Positions 1 through 8,916 of a DNA stretch of 64,000 nucleotides are shown here, piece after piece. Origin of the DNA: Paraburkholderia podalyriae (GTDB taxonomy: Bacteria > Pseudomonadota > Gammaproteobacteria > Burkholderiales > Burkholderiaceae); NCBI RefSeq assembly GCF_014397785.1, contig NZ_VZQQ01000025.1:1-64000 (forward strand), in the 5' to 3' direction. Position numbers and translations under genes: made by a program. The notes below the pieces were generated by a model, which saw only the letters and a program-made list of their open reading frames with translations, made no database searches and was not told the DNA's origin. The stretch's first letter is position 1. Each line of letters opens with the position of its first letter.

Positions 1-200
1 CGGCGGGAGACGTTGCCGAGGTAATGCGACAGCAGGCAACGGGATCGAACATCCATTGCGGCACCTCCAGCAAGCCCGCCGTGTCGAACGGCTCTCGCCC
101 ACAGCGCAGCACTGACTCGGCGTTCTTCCTCTCTATCGTGGTGAAAATCCATACCGTGTGCCCGTACCACGGGTGCCAGCGGTAGAGAACCTCCTTTGAT
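1..200 (-). pseudogene. truncated conserved protein with RWHPWYG motif (C-terminal part outside window)
   Basis: Reading the minus strand from about position 193 down to 1 gives an uninterrupted frame with the motif VLYRWHPWYGHTVWIF, followed by LEVPQWMFDPVACC. From memory this combination (RWHPW near the N-terminus, VPxWMFD further on) belongs to short proteins found beside recombinase or insertion-sequence genes in rhizobia and Burkholderia; I cannot check it here. No ATG, GTG or TTG occurs in frame in the 15 or so codons upstream, where the DNA already matches another gene. The true N-terminus or start therefore seems to be lost. The frame runs off the left edge, so the total length is unknown. 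Confidence 0.5.
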
Positions 201-681
201 TCGCCGATATGGGCGTTGTGTTGACGGCTTGTATGCCGCGGTCGGCGTGCATTCGGGTCTTCCGGCACGGTGCGCGCACAATTTACCCTCCGCGCTCGCG
301 GCGATGAAAGGCGGCAAGCACCCCCGAAACGCACGGCGCGTGCAAGGCGATACAGACTTGTCACCGAGACGGCCCATGATCGTCTTTCATGGTGACGCGG
401 ATGCCACCGTGCACGTAGCGAATGCCACGCGGCTCGTGCAGAGGTTCGACGCACGGCCGGACGCCGGCAGCGAACGGCGTCGGGTCGACGCGGGCCGACG
501 CGCCTGTACCGTCTCGCGGCTGGTTTCCGACGACGGTATCGACGCCGAGTTGTGGACCATTCATGGCGCAGGGCACGCTTGGGCAGGCGGCAATGCACGA
601 GGCAGTTATACGGACGCTACCGGTCCGGATGCGAGTGCCGAAATGCTGCGCTTCTTTCTTGATCATCCGCAACGACAATAG
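196..681 (+). pseudogene. C-terminal remnant of a PHB-depolymerase-like esterase
   Basis: From about position 223 the frame reads GLYAAVGVHSGLP, then IVFHGDADATVH, then HGAGHAWAGG and GPDASAEMLRFFLDH. These are the last half of the LpqC/PHB-depolymerase esterase family (alpha/beta hydrolase): the aspartate strand (FHGDAD) and the histidine loop (GAGHAW) are present. The nucleophile motif GxSxG and everything before it are missing. The only start is a TTG at 196 within unrelated DNA. The middle (about residues 85-105) is rich in Arg and has drifted from the family. It is most likely a dead fragment left by an insertion or deletion at about 200-225. Confidence 0.7.
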
Positions 682-1041
682 TGCAGGCCTCTCTTGTGGT
701 TACTATGATTGCGACGGAGTGGCGTCCGCTGTGCATGTAGAGCAAGTCCGCTTGCTCAATTGCATAAAGGCTGCCCGATGAATCACTTCCGGGGCGAATC
801 CTCGGCGGCAGGTCGGCGAAGCCGGATTTGCGCCGCAATCAACGTACGGCAGGTTGCCATTCAATTGGAGACATCCACGCGTGTTCGTCCATCGTCAACA
901 ACGGTCGCGTGTCGCCGATCGCGGCCTTGCGAAGTTCGAGCGATGTGTGCCCATTGCATGAGGCAGTCATCGGCCAGAAAGGGACATTCGACGCGACGGG
1001 CTGTATCGTCGACAATGCATGCGACCTGAGGAGGGGACTAC
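682..1041. other. intergenic stretch, no supported gene
   Basis: Short open frames occur on both strands but none has a family signature or a convincing ribosome binding site. The only clear signal is the Shine-Dalgarno sequence GAGGAGGGG at 1028-1036 that belongs to the gene starting at 1042. Confidence 0.6.
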
Positions 1042-1629
1042 ATGTTTGCAAAAACTAGAAAACCGAGATTGCCTGCGGCGTCAGTGGTTTCAAAATACGC
1101 CCGTCTTGTCGTCGTAACTGTAACTGCCATTTTTTTCATGTTACAGGCGCTCGCGGGACACGCGGCCGACTCAGGCGTCCACAAAGGTGACACGCGTCAG
1201 ATCAACTCGCAAGTCAATCGCCTCATCGCCGTGCTGAAGGACGAGTATGCGGAGGAGGCGCCACACGACAGGCAGGTGCAGTTCATTGACGTATCGAATT
1301 TCGGCAAGATCGCGATTGCAGCCTTCATCATCGAAGGGTTCGGTGGCGGGAACAACGTTCACCAATTCATGGCGGTCTTCGGGCCGCCAGACGGCCCCGG
1401 CCCAAAATCCTTGTTGCCGTACTATGCACTGTCAGCGCTTACTGAAATTGGCGACGAATGCGCTGTGGACGTTCGTAGTGTTCGCGCTTCCGCCATTCGG
1501 CGGGACGGTTCATTGGCATTGACGTTGCCTACATTTTTGACGTCGACCACCGGCTCGTGCGAAGGCAAGACGCGGTCGTATATTCTGCGGACGAACGAAG
1601 CCCGCCTACAACGACTCGAACTGCGGTAG
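1042..1629 (+). CDS. secreted protein of unknown function
   Basis: 195 residues. A positively charged start followed by a hydrophobic stretch (about residues 20-42, VVVTVTAIFFMLQALAGHAA) looks like a Sec signal peptide with cleavage after GHAA. The mature part has a conserved-looking core (VQFIDVSNFGKIAIAAFIIEGFGGGNN, quoted only to its first 18 residues as key: VQFIDVSNFGKIAIAAFI) and two cysteines about 40 residues apart (ECAV and SCEG) that could form a disulfide. The start is supported by GAGGAGGGG six bases upstream. I do not recognise the family. It lies between the scarred left edge and the malonate operon, on the opposite strand to the latter. Confidence 0.75.
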   Translation: MFAKTRKPRLPAASVVSKYARLVVVTVTAIFFMLQALAGHAADSGVHKGDTRQINSQVNRLIAVLKDEYAEEAPHDRQVQFIDVSNFGKIAIAAFIIEGFGGGNNVHQFMAVFGPPDGPGPKSLLPYYALSALTEIGDECAVDVRSVRASAIRRDGSLALTLPTFLTSTTGSCEGKTRSYILRTNEARLQRLELR

Positions 1630-1764
1630 TCGGTCTCGCGCGAACGCTTCTACATAGCGCCGTCCCCAATGTCCGCTCTCGACGATTTTGACCGGCGGAA
1701 ACGGGTCGGGAAGACTCATTCCACATCGGTGAGAGCGACCATTCGCCGACGCCGGCTTGCGAGC

Positions 1765-1791
1765 GGCGTCTGGCCGAAGCTCCCAGACGCC
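1765..1791. terminator. hairpin between convergent genes
   Basis: GGCGTCTGG at 1765-1773 pairs perfectly with CCAGACGCC at 1783-1791 across a 9-base loop. It lies between the secreted-protein gene (+) and mdcH (-), which converge. There is no T-run, so a role as terminator is only suggested by position. Confidence 0.35.
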
Positions 1792-1831
1792 CCTGGCCCA
1801 GCCGCATTAGTACATCGCAAAGCACACCCCG

Positions 1832-2764
1832 TCAGCCACGCTCCAACCGCCTGCGCACCGTCCCCACCAACCTGTCAAACGGCAACGTACTGGCAGCCAG
1901 CGCACTGACCTCCGAAAAATTCTCCCTCACGATATCTGCCGACACCTGCCCCGGCGGCGCCTCGACCAACACCCGCGCGCCCATTTCCTGGATCACGGTG
2001 AGCGCATCGAACCAGCGCACGGTGTAACGCATATTGGTCGCAAGATCTTCGCGAATCGCATCGGCCGTATATAACGGGCGTCCACCGCGATTGCCGATAT
2101 AAACACCGCGCGGTCTTTCAAAATGCAACGCGCGCGAGTACGCCAGCAGTTCGTCGCTCGCATGCGCGAGCAATTCGCAATGCGAGGGCACGCTGACCGC
2201 GAGCCGCGTGGCCTTGCGCGCGCCGGCCGCGAGCGCGCGTTCGATGAACGCGTCGAGCGCATCGTCCGCGCCGGCCATCACGATCTGGCGCGGTGCATTG
2301 ACGTTGCCGATATACACGCGTTGCCGTTGCTCTGCGGCCTGCTGTGCAACCAGCGTTTGCGCCTGCTGCTCGCTCAAGCCGGAGACGGCCGCGAGACCGT
2401 AGCCCGCCGGATAAGCGGTTTCCATCAGCTCGGCGCGTCGCCGCACCATCTTCAACGCGTCACGAAACGCCACCGCGCCGCAACTGACCGCTGCCGCATA
2501 CGTGCCGATCGACAGCCCCGCGCTGATTTGCGCCACCAATCCTTCATCGGCCAGCGCGCGCAGGATCGCGACGCCCGCGATGGTCAAGCCCAGTTGCACC
2601 GCGACCGTCGAATCGAAAGCGTCGGATGAGTCGAGCGTCAGCACGTTGATGCCGAGCGTGTCGGAGGCTTCAGCGAGCGTGTGCTGCACCGCGCGATGCT
2701 GCGGCAGTCGATGCAGAAAGCCTTCGCTCTGCGCACCCTGGCCGGGGAACAGAAGCGCGAGCAT
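1832..2764 (-). CDS. mdcH: malonate decarboxylase epsilon subunit, malonyl-CoA:ACP transacylase (MdcH)
   Basis: 310 residues from ATG at 2764. It loads malonyl onto the acyl carrier protein of malonate decarboxylase during activation of the enzyme. The N-terminus has FPGQGAQ, typical of FabD-like acyltransferases; the nucleophile lies in GLSIGTYAA (Ser85), and the histidine partner in SVPSHCELL. The longer open frame upstream (to 2863) overlaps mdcG and lacks family similarity, so the ATG at the FPGQG block is the start. Its ATG overlaps the mdcG stop (TGATG), which implies translational coupling. It is the last gene of the mdc operon. Confidence 0.93.
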   Translation of the reverse strand: MLALLFPGQGAQSEGFLHRLPQHRAVQHTLAEASDTLGINVLTLDSSDAFDSTVAVQLGLTIAGVAILRALADEGLVAQISAGLSIGTYAAAVSCGAVAFRDALKMVRRRAELMETAYPAGYGLAAVSGLSEQQAQTLVAQQAAEQRQRVYIGNVNAPRQIVMAGADDALDAFIERALAAGARKATRLAVSVPSHCELLAHASDELLAYSRALHFERPRGVYIGNRGGRPLYTADAIREDLATNMRYTVRWFDALTVIQEMGARVLVEAPPGQVSADIVRENFSEVSALAASTLPFDRLVGTVRRRLERG

Positions 2765-3462
2765 CAGGCGGTGCCATCGTGAACAACAGCAGCCCACGGA
2801 TCGGCGATCAAGCGGGGGCCGCTCGCATCGCGGGCAAGCACGCGCGCCTTGCCCGCGGCCCATTCCGCGAGCGCCACGCCACCCGCGGGCGTCTCGAGCT
2901 GCACATCGATGCGAATGCCGATACGCGCCGCGAGCGTTTGCAGCTGCTCCAGCAAAGCGCTCGCGACATTCAGCGCCAGCGGTTGCGGCACGCGGATCAA
3001 CAGATCGAGGTCGCTCGTTTCGTTGACAGTCGGCACGTGCGTCGCCAGTTCAAAGCCGGTGCTGCCAATCGGTCCCCAAGCGAATCCACCAAGCGGACCG
3101 CCCGAATAACGTTGCAACGAAAGCAGTGCAACGAAAGAGGGCAAAGCGTCACGTCCGGCATCGGCTGGCGTCTGCGCGAGGGATTCCGGCGCCACGGCAC
3201 TGACGATATCGTCCGCATGAACCCACGTGCCGTAGCGTTGCGCTCGCTGCGCACCGCGTACGCCGATCGCGACGAAACCATCAGCGGCGAGCGCGCGTCG
3301 GACGACCGCATACGGCGCGCGTTCGAACGCGTCGCGAACCCACGCCGGTTCGGCATCGAGCGAATCAAGCCGCCGCAAGCGCAGCAGATCATGCGGCCGC
3401 CACCGCGCGTCGCACGACGTGGCGTGCGCAGTGGGGAAGGGCGCAACCGCACACGCGCGCAT
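2764..3462 (-). CDS. mdcG: phosphoribosyl-dephospho-CoA transferase (MdcG)
   Basis: 232 residues. It attaches the 2'-(5''-triphosphoribosyl)-3'-dephospho-CoA prosthetic group to the MdcC carrier protein. The N-terminal RPHDLLRL, the block FVAIGVRGAQRAQRYGTW and the nucleotidyltransferase-like NETSDLDLLIRVP (acidic pair at about residues 151 and 153) are the MdcG/CitX-type hallmarks. The ATG at 3462 overlaps the mdcE stop in a TGATG, and its own stop overlaps the mdcH start. The family is usually around 200-240 residues, so it is full length. Confidence 0.9.
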   Translation of the reverse strand: MRACAVAPFPTAHATSCDARWRPHDLLRLRRLDSLDAEPAWVRDAFERAPYAVVRRALAADGFVAIGVRGAQRAQRYGTWVHADDIVSAVAPESLAQTPADAGRDALPSFVALLSLQRYSGGPLGGFAWGPIGSTGFELATHVPTVNETSDLDLLIRVPQPLALNVASALLEQLQTLAARIGIRIDVQLETPAGGVALAEWAAGKARVLARDASGPRLIADPWAAVVHDGTA

Positions 3463-4277
3463 CACACGGCATCCCACTGTTCGGCAAGACGCCGTCGCAC
3501 CTCGATCGACGCCGCGCGATTCTGCCGCGCCGCCGCCGATTCCAGCCGATGCGCGAGCGTACGATCCCCGTCGCGCGCGCTGCGAATCTGCTCGACCAGC
3601 ACCGCGCGCACGCGCTCGATCTGCGCCGCGTCGGGCGCATCCGCGTCGATGCCTTCGATCAGCTGGTCGAGCAGCCCCAGCTTCGCAAATGACGCCATCG
3701 AATACGACATCGGCACGATCATCTCGCCGAGTTCGTCGAGCGCTTCGACCGTACGGCGCGTGACGCGCGCGGCCGCTTCCTTGCCCATCGCGTGGACCAT
3801 CGTGCCGGGCGCGTCGAGCGCGACGATGCGATTCGCCTGATAGCCGTGCGCGAGGAACGCCCCCGACATCGCCGGACCGACGATTAGCGCGATCACCGGA
3901 TGGCCGGCCTCGCGTGCGCTCGCGTATGCGTCGACGGCGGCCGCGCACGCGAGGTGAATGCCGAGCATTTCCTCGCGATAGCCATACGCCTGGCTCTTCA
4001 CGTCGACGATCGCGACGATCGGGCGGCGCCTGCTAGCGCTGTTATCCGCATCGATCGCTTCGCGCACCGCACGCGCGAGTTGCCAGCCTTGTTCGAGCCC
4101 GACCACGTTGGTGGTCGCGCGTGGAAAGCGGTTCGCGGCATCGGGCACGACCGTAATGAAGCGCGCGGTGTCGCCGCCGAGCGGCGCATCGCCGCTCCAG
4201 ACGGGCGCCGCGCTCGACGGTTCGCCTGCCAGTGCGTTGAACCAGCGCGCGCCGCGCGTGAGTGCCGTGTCGTTCAT
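3462..4277 (-). CDS. mdcE: malonate decarboxylase gamma subunit (MdcE)
   Basis: 271 residues. With MdcD it forms the carboxyltransferase-fold decarboxylase that converts malonyl-S-ACP to acetyl-S-ACP and CO2. Visible features are the crotonase-like segments PIVAIVDVKSQAYGYREE and the oxyanion-hole glycines in IVGPAMSGAFLAHGYQANRI. The start ATG at 4277 overlaps the mdcD stop (ATGA). The long frame running further upstream is an artefact of high GC in overlapping genes. Its place between mdcD and mdcG matches other mdc operons. Confidence 0.92.
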   Translation of the reverse strand: MNDTALTRGARWFNALAGEPSSAAPVWSGDAPLGGDTARFITVVPDAANRFPRATTNVVGLEQGWQLARAVREAIDADNSASRRRPIVAIVDVKSQAYGYREEMLGIHLACAAAVDAYASAREAGHPVIALIVGPAMSGAFLAHGYQANRIVALDAPGTMVHAMGKEAAARVTRRTVEALDELGEMIVPMSYSMASFAKLGLLDQLIEGIDADAPDAAQIERVRAVLVEQIRSARDGDRTLAHRLESAAARQNRAASIEVRRRLAEQWDAV

Positions 4278-5158
4278 GTCTGCTCCTGGTTCGATGCATC
4301 GCGGCGCTGCGGGTTGTACACATCGCGTAGCGTTTGCGGCGTGACGTTCGCCGGATCGATGCGCGCGAGCCGCTGCAGGAACGTGTCGACCTGCTCGCTG
4401 CGATGCATGGCCGGCACGCCCTGCGCGAACGCGGCATGCACGGCGGCACGCACCGCGTCGGCATCGTCGTCGACGAGCATGTCGGCGAGCGCGCTCGCGA
4501 CGCGCTGCTCGCCGCCGATCAATTGCCACACCCGGCGACGATCGCTCGCATCGAGCTCTTCGATGCCAGCTTCCTGCTCGATCACTTCGGGTCCGTTCAT
4601 GCCGAGCCGCCCCTGCTTCGTCACGATCAGATACGAGCACAACGCGGCCGCGAGCGACATGCCGCCAAAGCAGCCGACCATGCCCGCGATCACGCCGACC
4701 ACCGGCACGTGCCGTCGCAGCGCGACGATCGCCGCCTGAATCTCGGCGATGACGGCGAGCCCCAGATTCGCTTCCTGCAGGCGCACACCGCCGGTCTCGA
4801 ACAGCACGACGGGGCGCACCAGCTTGCCACGCTCGCAGTCGCGCAGCGCCATCTCGAGCGCCGCGGCGATCTTGCTGCCCGACACTTCGCCGATGCTGCC
4901 GCCCTGGAATGCCGATTCGATCGCAGCGACCACGGCCGGTTCGCCGTCGATCGTGCCGCGCGCGATCACGCAGCCGTCGTCGGCCTGGCAGACGATGCCC
5001 TGCAAGGGCAGCCACGGCGACTCGATGCGATCGAACGGTCCGAGCAGTTCGCGGAAGCTGCCCGCATCGAGCAGCCGGCGGGCGCGCTCGCGCGCGGGCA
5101 GTTCGATGAGGCTCTCGCGCAGCAGCGGCGCGCTGTGAACGCTGGCGCTCGTGCTCAT
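4274..5158 (-). CDS. mdcD: malonate decarboxylase beta subunit (MdcD)
   Basis: 294 residues. It is the carboxyltransferase-type subunit that pairs with MdcE to decarboxylate malonyl-S-ACP. The sequence shows the acetyl-CoA-carboxylase-beta-like blocks VAAIESAFQGGSIGEVSGSK and VVLFETGGVRLQEANLGL, and the oxyanion-hole region VIAGMVGCFGGMSLAAALCS. The ATG at 5158 overlaps the mdcC stop and its own stop overlaps the mdcE start, both as ATGA. The length matches the family. Confidence 0.93.
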   Translation of the reverse strand: MSTSASVHSAPLLRESLIELPARERARRLLDAGSFRELLGPFDRIESPWLPLQGIVCQADDGCVIARGTIDGEPAVVAAIESAFQGGSIGEVSGSKIAAALEMALRDCERGKLVRPVVLFETGGVRLQEANLGLAVIAEIQAAIVALRRHVPVVGVIAGMVGCFGGMSLAAALCSYLIVTKQGRLGMNGPEVIEQEAGIEELDASDRRRVWQLIGGEQRVASALADMLVDDDADAVRAAVHAAFAQGVPAMHRSEQVDTFLQRLARIDPANVTPQTLRDVYNPQRRDASNQEQT

Positions 5159-5478
5159 ACGCTGTCTCCTTCCTCGGCCGCTTCGACCGCTTCGGCGAGC
5201 CGCAACGCGACCACGCCCGGCGTCGCGCCGAAGTCGTTGATCTCGATGTGCGCGGCGCCGTCATAGCGCGTGAAGAAACGGTCGAGCACGCTCTTCCAGA
5301 TGTGGCTATAGCCGTCGACGCTGGTGCGCACGACCACATGCGCGGCGAGCGCTGGGCCGCTTGCATCGGCAGCGGCGGGCGAGAGCAACACTTCCAGGTC
5401 GCCCGAGCCGACCACGCCGACGTGCGCGCGGGTCGTGACGGCGCGTTGCGCCGGATAGTCGAAGGTCAGATGTTCCAT
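5155..5478 (-). CDS. mdcC: malonate decarboxylase acyl carrier protein (MdcC, delta subunit)
   Basis: 107 residues. It carries the acetyl/malonyl thioester of malonate decarboxylase. The prosthetic-group serine is Ser25 in GVVGSGDLEVLL, the same position as in the characterised Klebsiella protein. It starts 5 bases after the mdcB stop and overlaps mdcD by 4 bases. Unlike FAS carrier proteins it has no DSL motif, as expected for the dephospho-CoA-dependent family. Confidence 0.92.
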   Translation of the reverse strand: MEHLTFDYPAQRAVTTRAHVGVVGSGDLEVLLSPAAADASGPALAAHVVVRTSVDGYSHIWKSVLDRFFTRYDGAAHIEINDFGATPGVVALRLAEAVEAAEEGDSV

Positions 5479-5483
5479 CAGGC

Positions 5484-6449
5484 TCAGCTCCGGCTGGCGT
5501 CGCGATGCGCCGGCATGTCGAGAAAGAGGGTGGCGGCAAGCAGATCGGCCGCGCCGCCAGGCGATGCGTTCAGCGACAGCAGTTCGCGTTCGAGCGCGTC
5601 GAGCGCGACGCGGCCCGCGGGTGTCGAACTGCCGCCGGCGTCGAGCACGCGCCGCGCGCCGCGCTGCCCCGCCTGCAAGCCGGCGAGTCCCGCGCGATGC
5701 AGCAGGCAGGTATCGTCGAGCGTGCTCATGATCGCGAGCAGCGCATCGATGCGCGCGGTGTTTTCGTCGAGGCCGCGTGCGCGTGCGCCATGCAACGCGG
5801 GCAGACCGACGTCGAGCGCGTGCGGAAAGCCGTCCTGCGCTTCGCGCCGCGCGCCGCCGACCTGATAGCGTTGACGCGCCCGCTCGCCGTGGCTATCGGA
5901 CGCAGCGGCGAAGCGGTCCGGGAAGCAGGCGATCTGCGCGGCCAACGTGCAGACGCGCGGAGCATCGAGGTGGTTGGGATCGCCAGGTCTGTGCGCACGC
6001 ATGGACGAACTCGACGATGTTTCGAGCGCCACGCCTGCAACGAGCAAGCCGATGATCCAGATCGCGCCGCGATGCGCATTGCTACCGCCGGTCGCATGCA
6101 TCATGTCCTGTTCGCCCGCGCGGCCGATCTGCGCGAGTTCGGCGCGCAGCAGCGCCGAGGGTTCGCCGCGGCGGCGCGCCGTGCGCGCGAGTGCCGCGAA
6201 CGTCGGTTCGAGCGCGTGCGCGGAGCGCCGCATGATCGCGAGATCGAGGTCGCGATGCGCGCCGCTGCCGCGCCGGTCGACGAGCGCGGGCTTCGGCGTG
6301 AGCTCTGCCTCGTCGATCAGCGCGGTGGTCGCTTCGCGCGCGAGTTGCGCGTCGGAAAACGGCGCGGCCGGCGACCTGCCACATGCATCGCGCAGGACCG
6401 AAGCATGCGGCGCGTCCAACCGTTCAGGAAGAGCAGCAGCGGACGCCAT
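5484..6449 (-). CDS. mdcB: triphosphoribosyl-dephospho-CoA synthase (MdcB)
   Basis: 321 residues from ATG at 6449, which lies 2 bases after the mdcA stop. It makes the prosthetic-group precursor from dephospho-CoA and ATP. The family signature is clear: EAELTPKPALVDRRGSGAHRDLD near residues 50-70 (key part TPKPALVDRRGSGAHRDL), then QDMMHATGGSNAHRGAIW, then a conserved STLDDTCLLHRAG block near residue 245. The 17 extra codons of the open frame upstream overlap mdcA and are not needed. Confidence 0.9.
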   Translation of the reverse strand: MASAAALPERLDAPHASVLRDACGRSPAAPFSDAQLAREATTALIDEAELTPKPALVDRRGSGAHRDLDLAIMRRSAHALEPTFAALARTARRRGEPSALLRAELAQIGRAGEQDMMHATGGSNAHRGAIWIIGLLVAGVALETSSSSSMRAHRPGDPNHLDAPRVCTLAAQIACFPDRFAAASDSHGERARQRYQVGGARREAQDGFPHALDVGLPALHGARARGLDENTARIDALLAIMSTLDDTCLLHRAGLAGLQAGQRGARRVLDAGGSSTPAGRVALDALERELLSLNASPGGAADLLAATLFLDMPAHRDASRS

Positions 6450-6451
6450 CG

Positions 6452-8134
6452 TCACCAGCTCCGGAAGCGCGCGGGCGGCGCGTACAGTCCGCCCGACCAC
6501 GTGACCAGATCGTCGATGCTGCGCGCCGCGAGCAGCGAACGCTTCGCGTCGCCGCGCCGGATGCCGAGATCTTCCGGGTACGCGACGATGCCGCGCCGCC
6601 GCAATTCCGAGGTTTTCCCGGGCTTCGCGCGCAGGCCGATCGGCGTGACACCGGCCACCGCCGCGACCGCCGCGCGCCGCTCGTCGATGCCCTCGGCCTT
6701 GTGCAGATGCGCGATGCCCTCTTCGGTGACCACATGGCTCACGTCGTCGCCGTAGATCATCACCGGCGCGATCGGCATGCCGCTTTGTGCGCCGACGGCG
6801 ACCGCGTCGAGTTCATCGACGAAGGTCGGCTCGCCGCCTTTCTTGTACGTTTCCGCGAGTTGCACGACGAGCTTCTGACCGCGCGACACCGCACCGTCGC
6901 CCTTCAACAGCTTCAGCCACGCCTCGCTCGAATGACGCCGGCCGCGCGGATCGTGGCCCATGTTCGGCGCGCCGCCAAAACCCGCGAGGCGTCCGCGCGT
7001 GACCGTCGACGAATTCGCGTCCGCGTCGATCTGCAGCGTCGAGCCGATGAACAGATCGACGCCGTATTGCCCGGCCAACTGACACAGCACGCGGTTCGAG
7101 CGCAGGCTGCCGTCGTTGCCGGTGAAGAACACATCGGGGCGCGCCTCGATATACGCCTCCATGCCGACCTCGCTGCCGAAACAATGGATGCTGTCGACCC
7201 AGCCCGATTCGATCGCGGGGATCATCGTCGGATGCGGATTGAGAGTCCAGTTGCGGCAAATTTTGCCTTTGAGGCCGAGCGATTCGCCGTAGGTGGGCAG
7301 CAGCAGTTCGATCGCCGCGGTATCGAAGCCAATGCCGTGATTCAGTGACGTGACGCCATACGGCGCGTAGATGCCGCGAATCACCATCATCGCGGTCAGC
7401 ACCTGCAAGTCGCCGATATGGCGCGGATCGCGCGTGAACAGCGGCTCGACCGCGAACGGCCGGTCCGCCTGCACGACCACGTCGACCCACGAACCCGGAA
7501 TGTCGACGCGCGGCAGTTCGTCGACGATCTCGTTGACCTGCACGATCACGATGCCGTGACGGAACGCGGCGGCCTCGGCGATCGTCGGCGTGTCCTCGGT
7601 ATTCGGGCCGGTGTACAGATTGCCGTGCCGGTCGGCCTTATCCGCGCACAGCAGGGCAACGTGCGGCGTCAGGTCGACGAACATCCGCGCATACAGTTCG
7701 ACATACGTATAGATCGCGCCGATTTCGAGTTGGCCGTCTTCGAGCAGTTGCGCGACGCGCAGACTCTGCGGCCCCGCGAACGAGAAATCGACCTTGTGCG
7801 CGATGCCGCGCTCGAACAGCGTCAGATGCTCAGGACGGCTAATGCTCGAAATCAGTAGATGCACGTCGTGCAGCTTGTGAGGATCAACGTTGGCGAGCGA
7901 GCGCGACAGGAAGTCGGCCTGTTTCTGGTTGTCGCCTTCGAGCGCGACGCGCTCGCCGGGCTGAATCAAGGTTTGGAGGGCATCGACGATGCGGTGTGCG
8001 GGTAGCACGCCGTTTTCGAGCCACGGCGCGATGGCCGCGAGGCGGCGCTTCTTTTCGTCGCGACGGGTCGTCCACGAGCGGGCGGTGGACAGCGAGGCGG
8101 CGGCTTCGGCGGGATGGTTCATCGGCTCGGTCAT
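6452..8134 (-). CDS. mdcA: malonate decarboxylase alpha subunit, acetyl-S-ACP:malonate ACP transferase (MdcA)
   Basis: 560 residues from ATG at 8134 (an ATG at 8122 is an alternative). It swaps acetyl for malonyl on the carrier protein in the catalytic cycle. Recognisable blocks include KKRRLAAIAPWLENG near the start, the long CoA-transferase-like core (VALEGDNQKQADFLSRSL; HIGDLQVLTAMMVIRGIYAP; SLNHGIGFDTAAIELLLPTYG) and GFGGAPNMGHDPRGRRH. A GGAG lies about 13 bases upstream of 8134. It begins 8 bases after the stop of the regulator gene, so the regulator leads the operon. Confidence 0.94.
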   Translation of the reverse strand: MTEPMNHPAEAAASLSTARSWTTRRDEKKRRLAAIAPWLENGVLPAHRIVDALQTLIQPGERVALEGDNQKQADFLSRSLANVDPHKLHDVHLLISSISRPEHLTLFERGIAHKVDFSFAGPQSLRVAQLLEDGQLEIGAIYTYVELYARMFVDLTPHVALLCADKADRHGNLYTGPNTEDTPTIAEAAAFRHGIVIVQVNEIVDELPRVDIPGSWVDVVVQADRPFAVEPLFTRDPRHIGDLQVLTAMMVIRGIYAPYGVTSLNHGIGFDTAAIELLLPTYGESLGLKGKICRNWTLNPHPTMIPAIESGWVDSIHCFGSEVGMEAYIEARPDVFFTGNDGSLRSNRVLCQLAGQYGVDLFIGSTLQIDADANSSTVTRGRLAGFGGAPNMGHDPRGRRHSSEAWLKLLKGDGAVSRGQKLVVQLAETYKKGGEPTFVDELDAVAVGAQSGMPIAPVMIYGDDVSHVVTEEGIAHLHKAEGIDERRAAVAAVAGVTPIGLRAKPGKTSELRRRGIVAYPEDLGIRRGDAKRSLLAARSIDDLVTWSGGLYAPPARFRSW

Positions 8135-8142
8135 CGGCTGGG

Positions 8143-8916
8143 TCAGCTCCCGGTGGTGACGCGCGGGCGTCGGCCGCGCGGCTTCGGTTGATGCGCAAGC
8201 GCGGCTTCTTCGCGCGCGCGCTCGGTCAGAAAACGGTGCAGCAGCTCGCCGGTGCCGAGCAGATGCGCGACGACCAGCGACTGCGCTGCCGCGATATCGC
8301 GGCGCTCGACCGCTTCGAGCAGCGCCGCGTGCTCGCTGTCGGACTCGCCCTTGTACGACGGCAAGCCGAACTTCAGGCGCAGATAGCGTTCGCCGCGCCG
8401 GTGCAGCAACCCGATCATGTCCTCGAGCTGCGGCCGGCCGGCGGGCGCATAGAGACACATATGAAACGCGGCATTGCGCGCGACGTAGCGCGATGGGTCC
8501 TCTTCGCGCTCGGCGGCGCGGCACAAGTCCGCGGCTTCGCGCAGCGTCGCGGCGGTGTGATGCGGAATCGCAAGGCCGAGCGCGAGACTTTCGAGCGCCG
8601 AGCGGATCTCGTAGATCTCGCGCGCTTCGTTGGCGGACAGCGGCGCGACGGTCGCGCCTTTATGGACCGCCGCGCGCGCCCAGCCCTCGCTTTCGAGCTG
8701 GCGCAGCGCCTCGCGCACGGGGATCGCACTGACAGAGAAATGCCGGGCGATCGCATCCTGGCGCAACGGGGCGCCAGGCGCGAGCGTGCCGTCGACGATC
8801 GCCGCGCGCAGCGCCTCCGCAATCATGTGCGAAGTACTTTCGCGCGGCGCGGCGGCCGGAAGAAACGAACCGGATATCGCGGCGTCCAGGGGAAAACCTT
8901 CGGTTGCATCGGTCAT
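8143..8916 (-). CDS. mdcR: GntR/FadR-family (FCD) regulator of malonate genes
   Basis: 257 residues. An N-terminal winged helix (about residues 28-95, with LRQDAIARHFSVSAIPVREAL as recognition region; key part RHFSVSAIPVREAL) is followed by an all-helical FCD ligand domain with RNAAFHMCLY and the metal-type histidine in SDSEHAALLEA. ATG at 8916 is chosen because the 40 codons before it in the open frame run through an AT-rich promoter-like stretch. Being first in the mdc operon, it probably senses malonate and controls both itself and the divergent carrier. The known Klebsiella MdcR is a LysR protein, so the symbol here follows position rather than homology. Confidence 0.8.
   Translation of the reverse strand: MTDATEGFPLDAAISGSFLPAAAPRESTSHMIAEALRAAIVDGTLAPGAPLRQDAIARHFSVSAIPVREALRQLESEGWARAAVHKGATVAPLSANEAREIYEIRSALESLALGLAIPHHTAATLREAADLCRAAEREEDPSRYVARNAAFHMCLYAPAGRPQLEDMIGLLHRRGERYLRLKFGLPSYKGESDSEHAALLEAVERRDIAAAQSLVVAHLLGTGELLHRFLTERAREEAALAHQPKPRGRRPRVTTGS

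Noticed and set aside
2764..3948. Long minus-strand frame of 394 codons over mdcG and mdcE
   Set aside because: Only the last 232 codons (mdcG) have family motifs; the rest is Arg-rich text over mdcE, a normal result of high GC.
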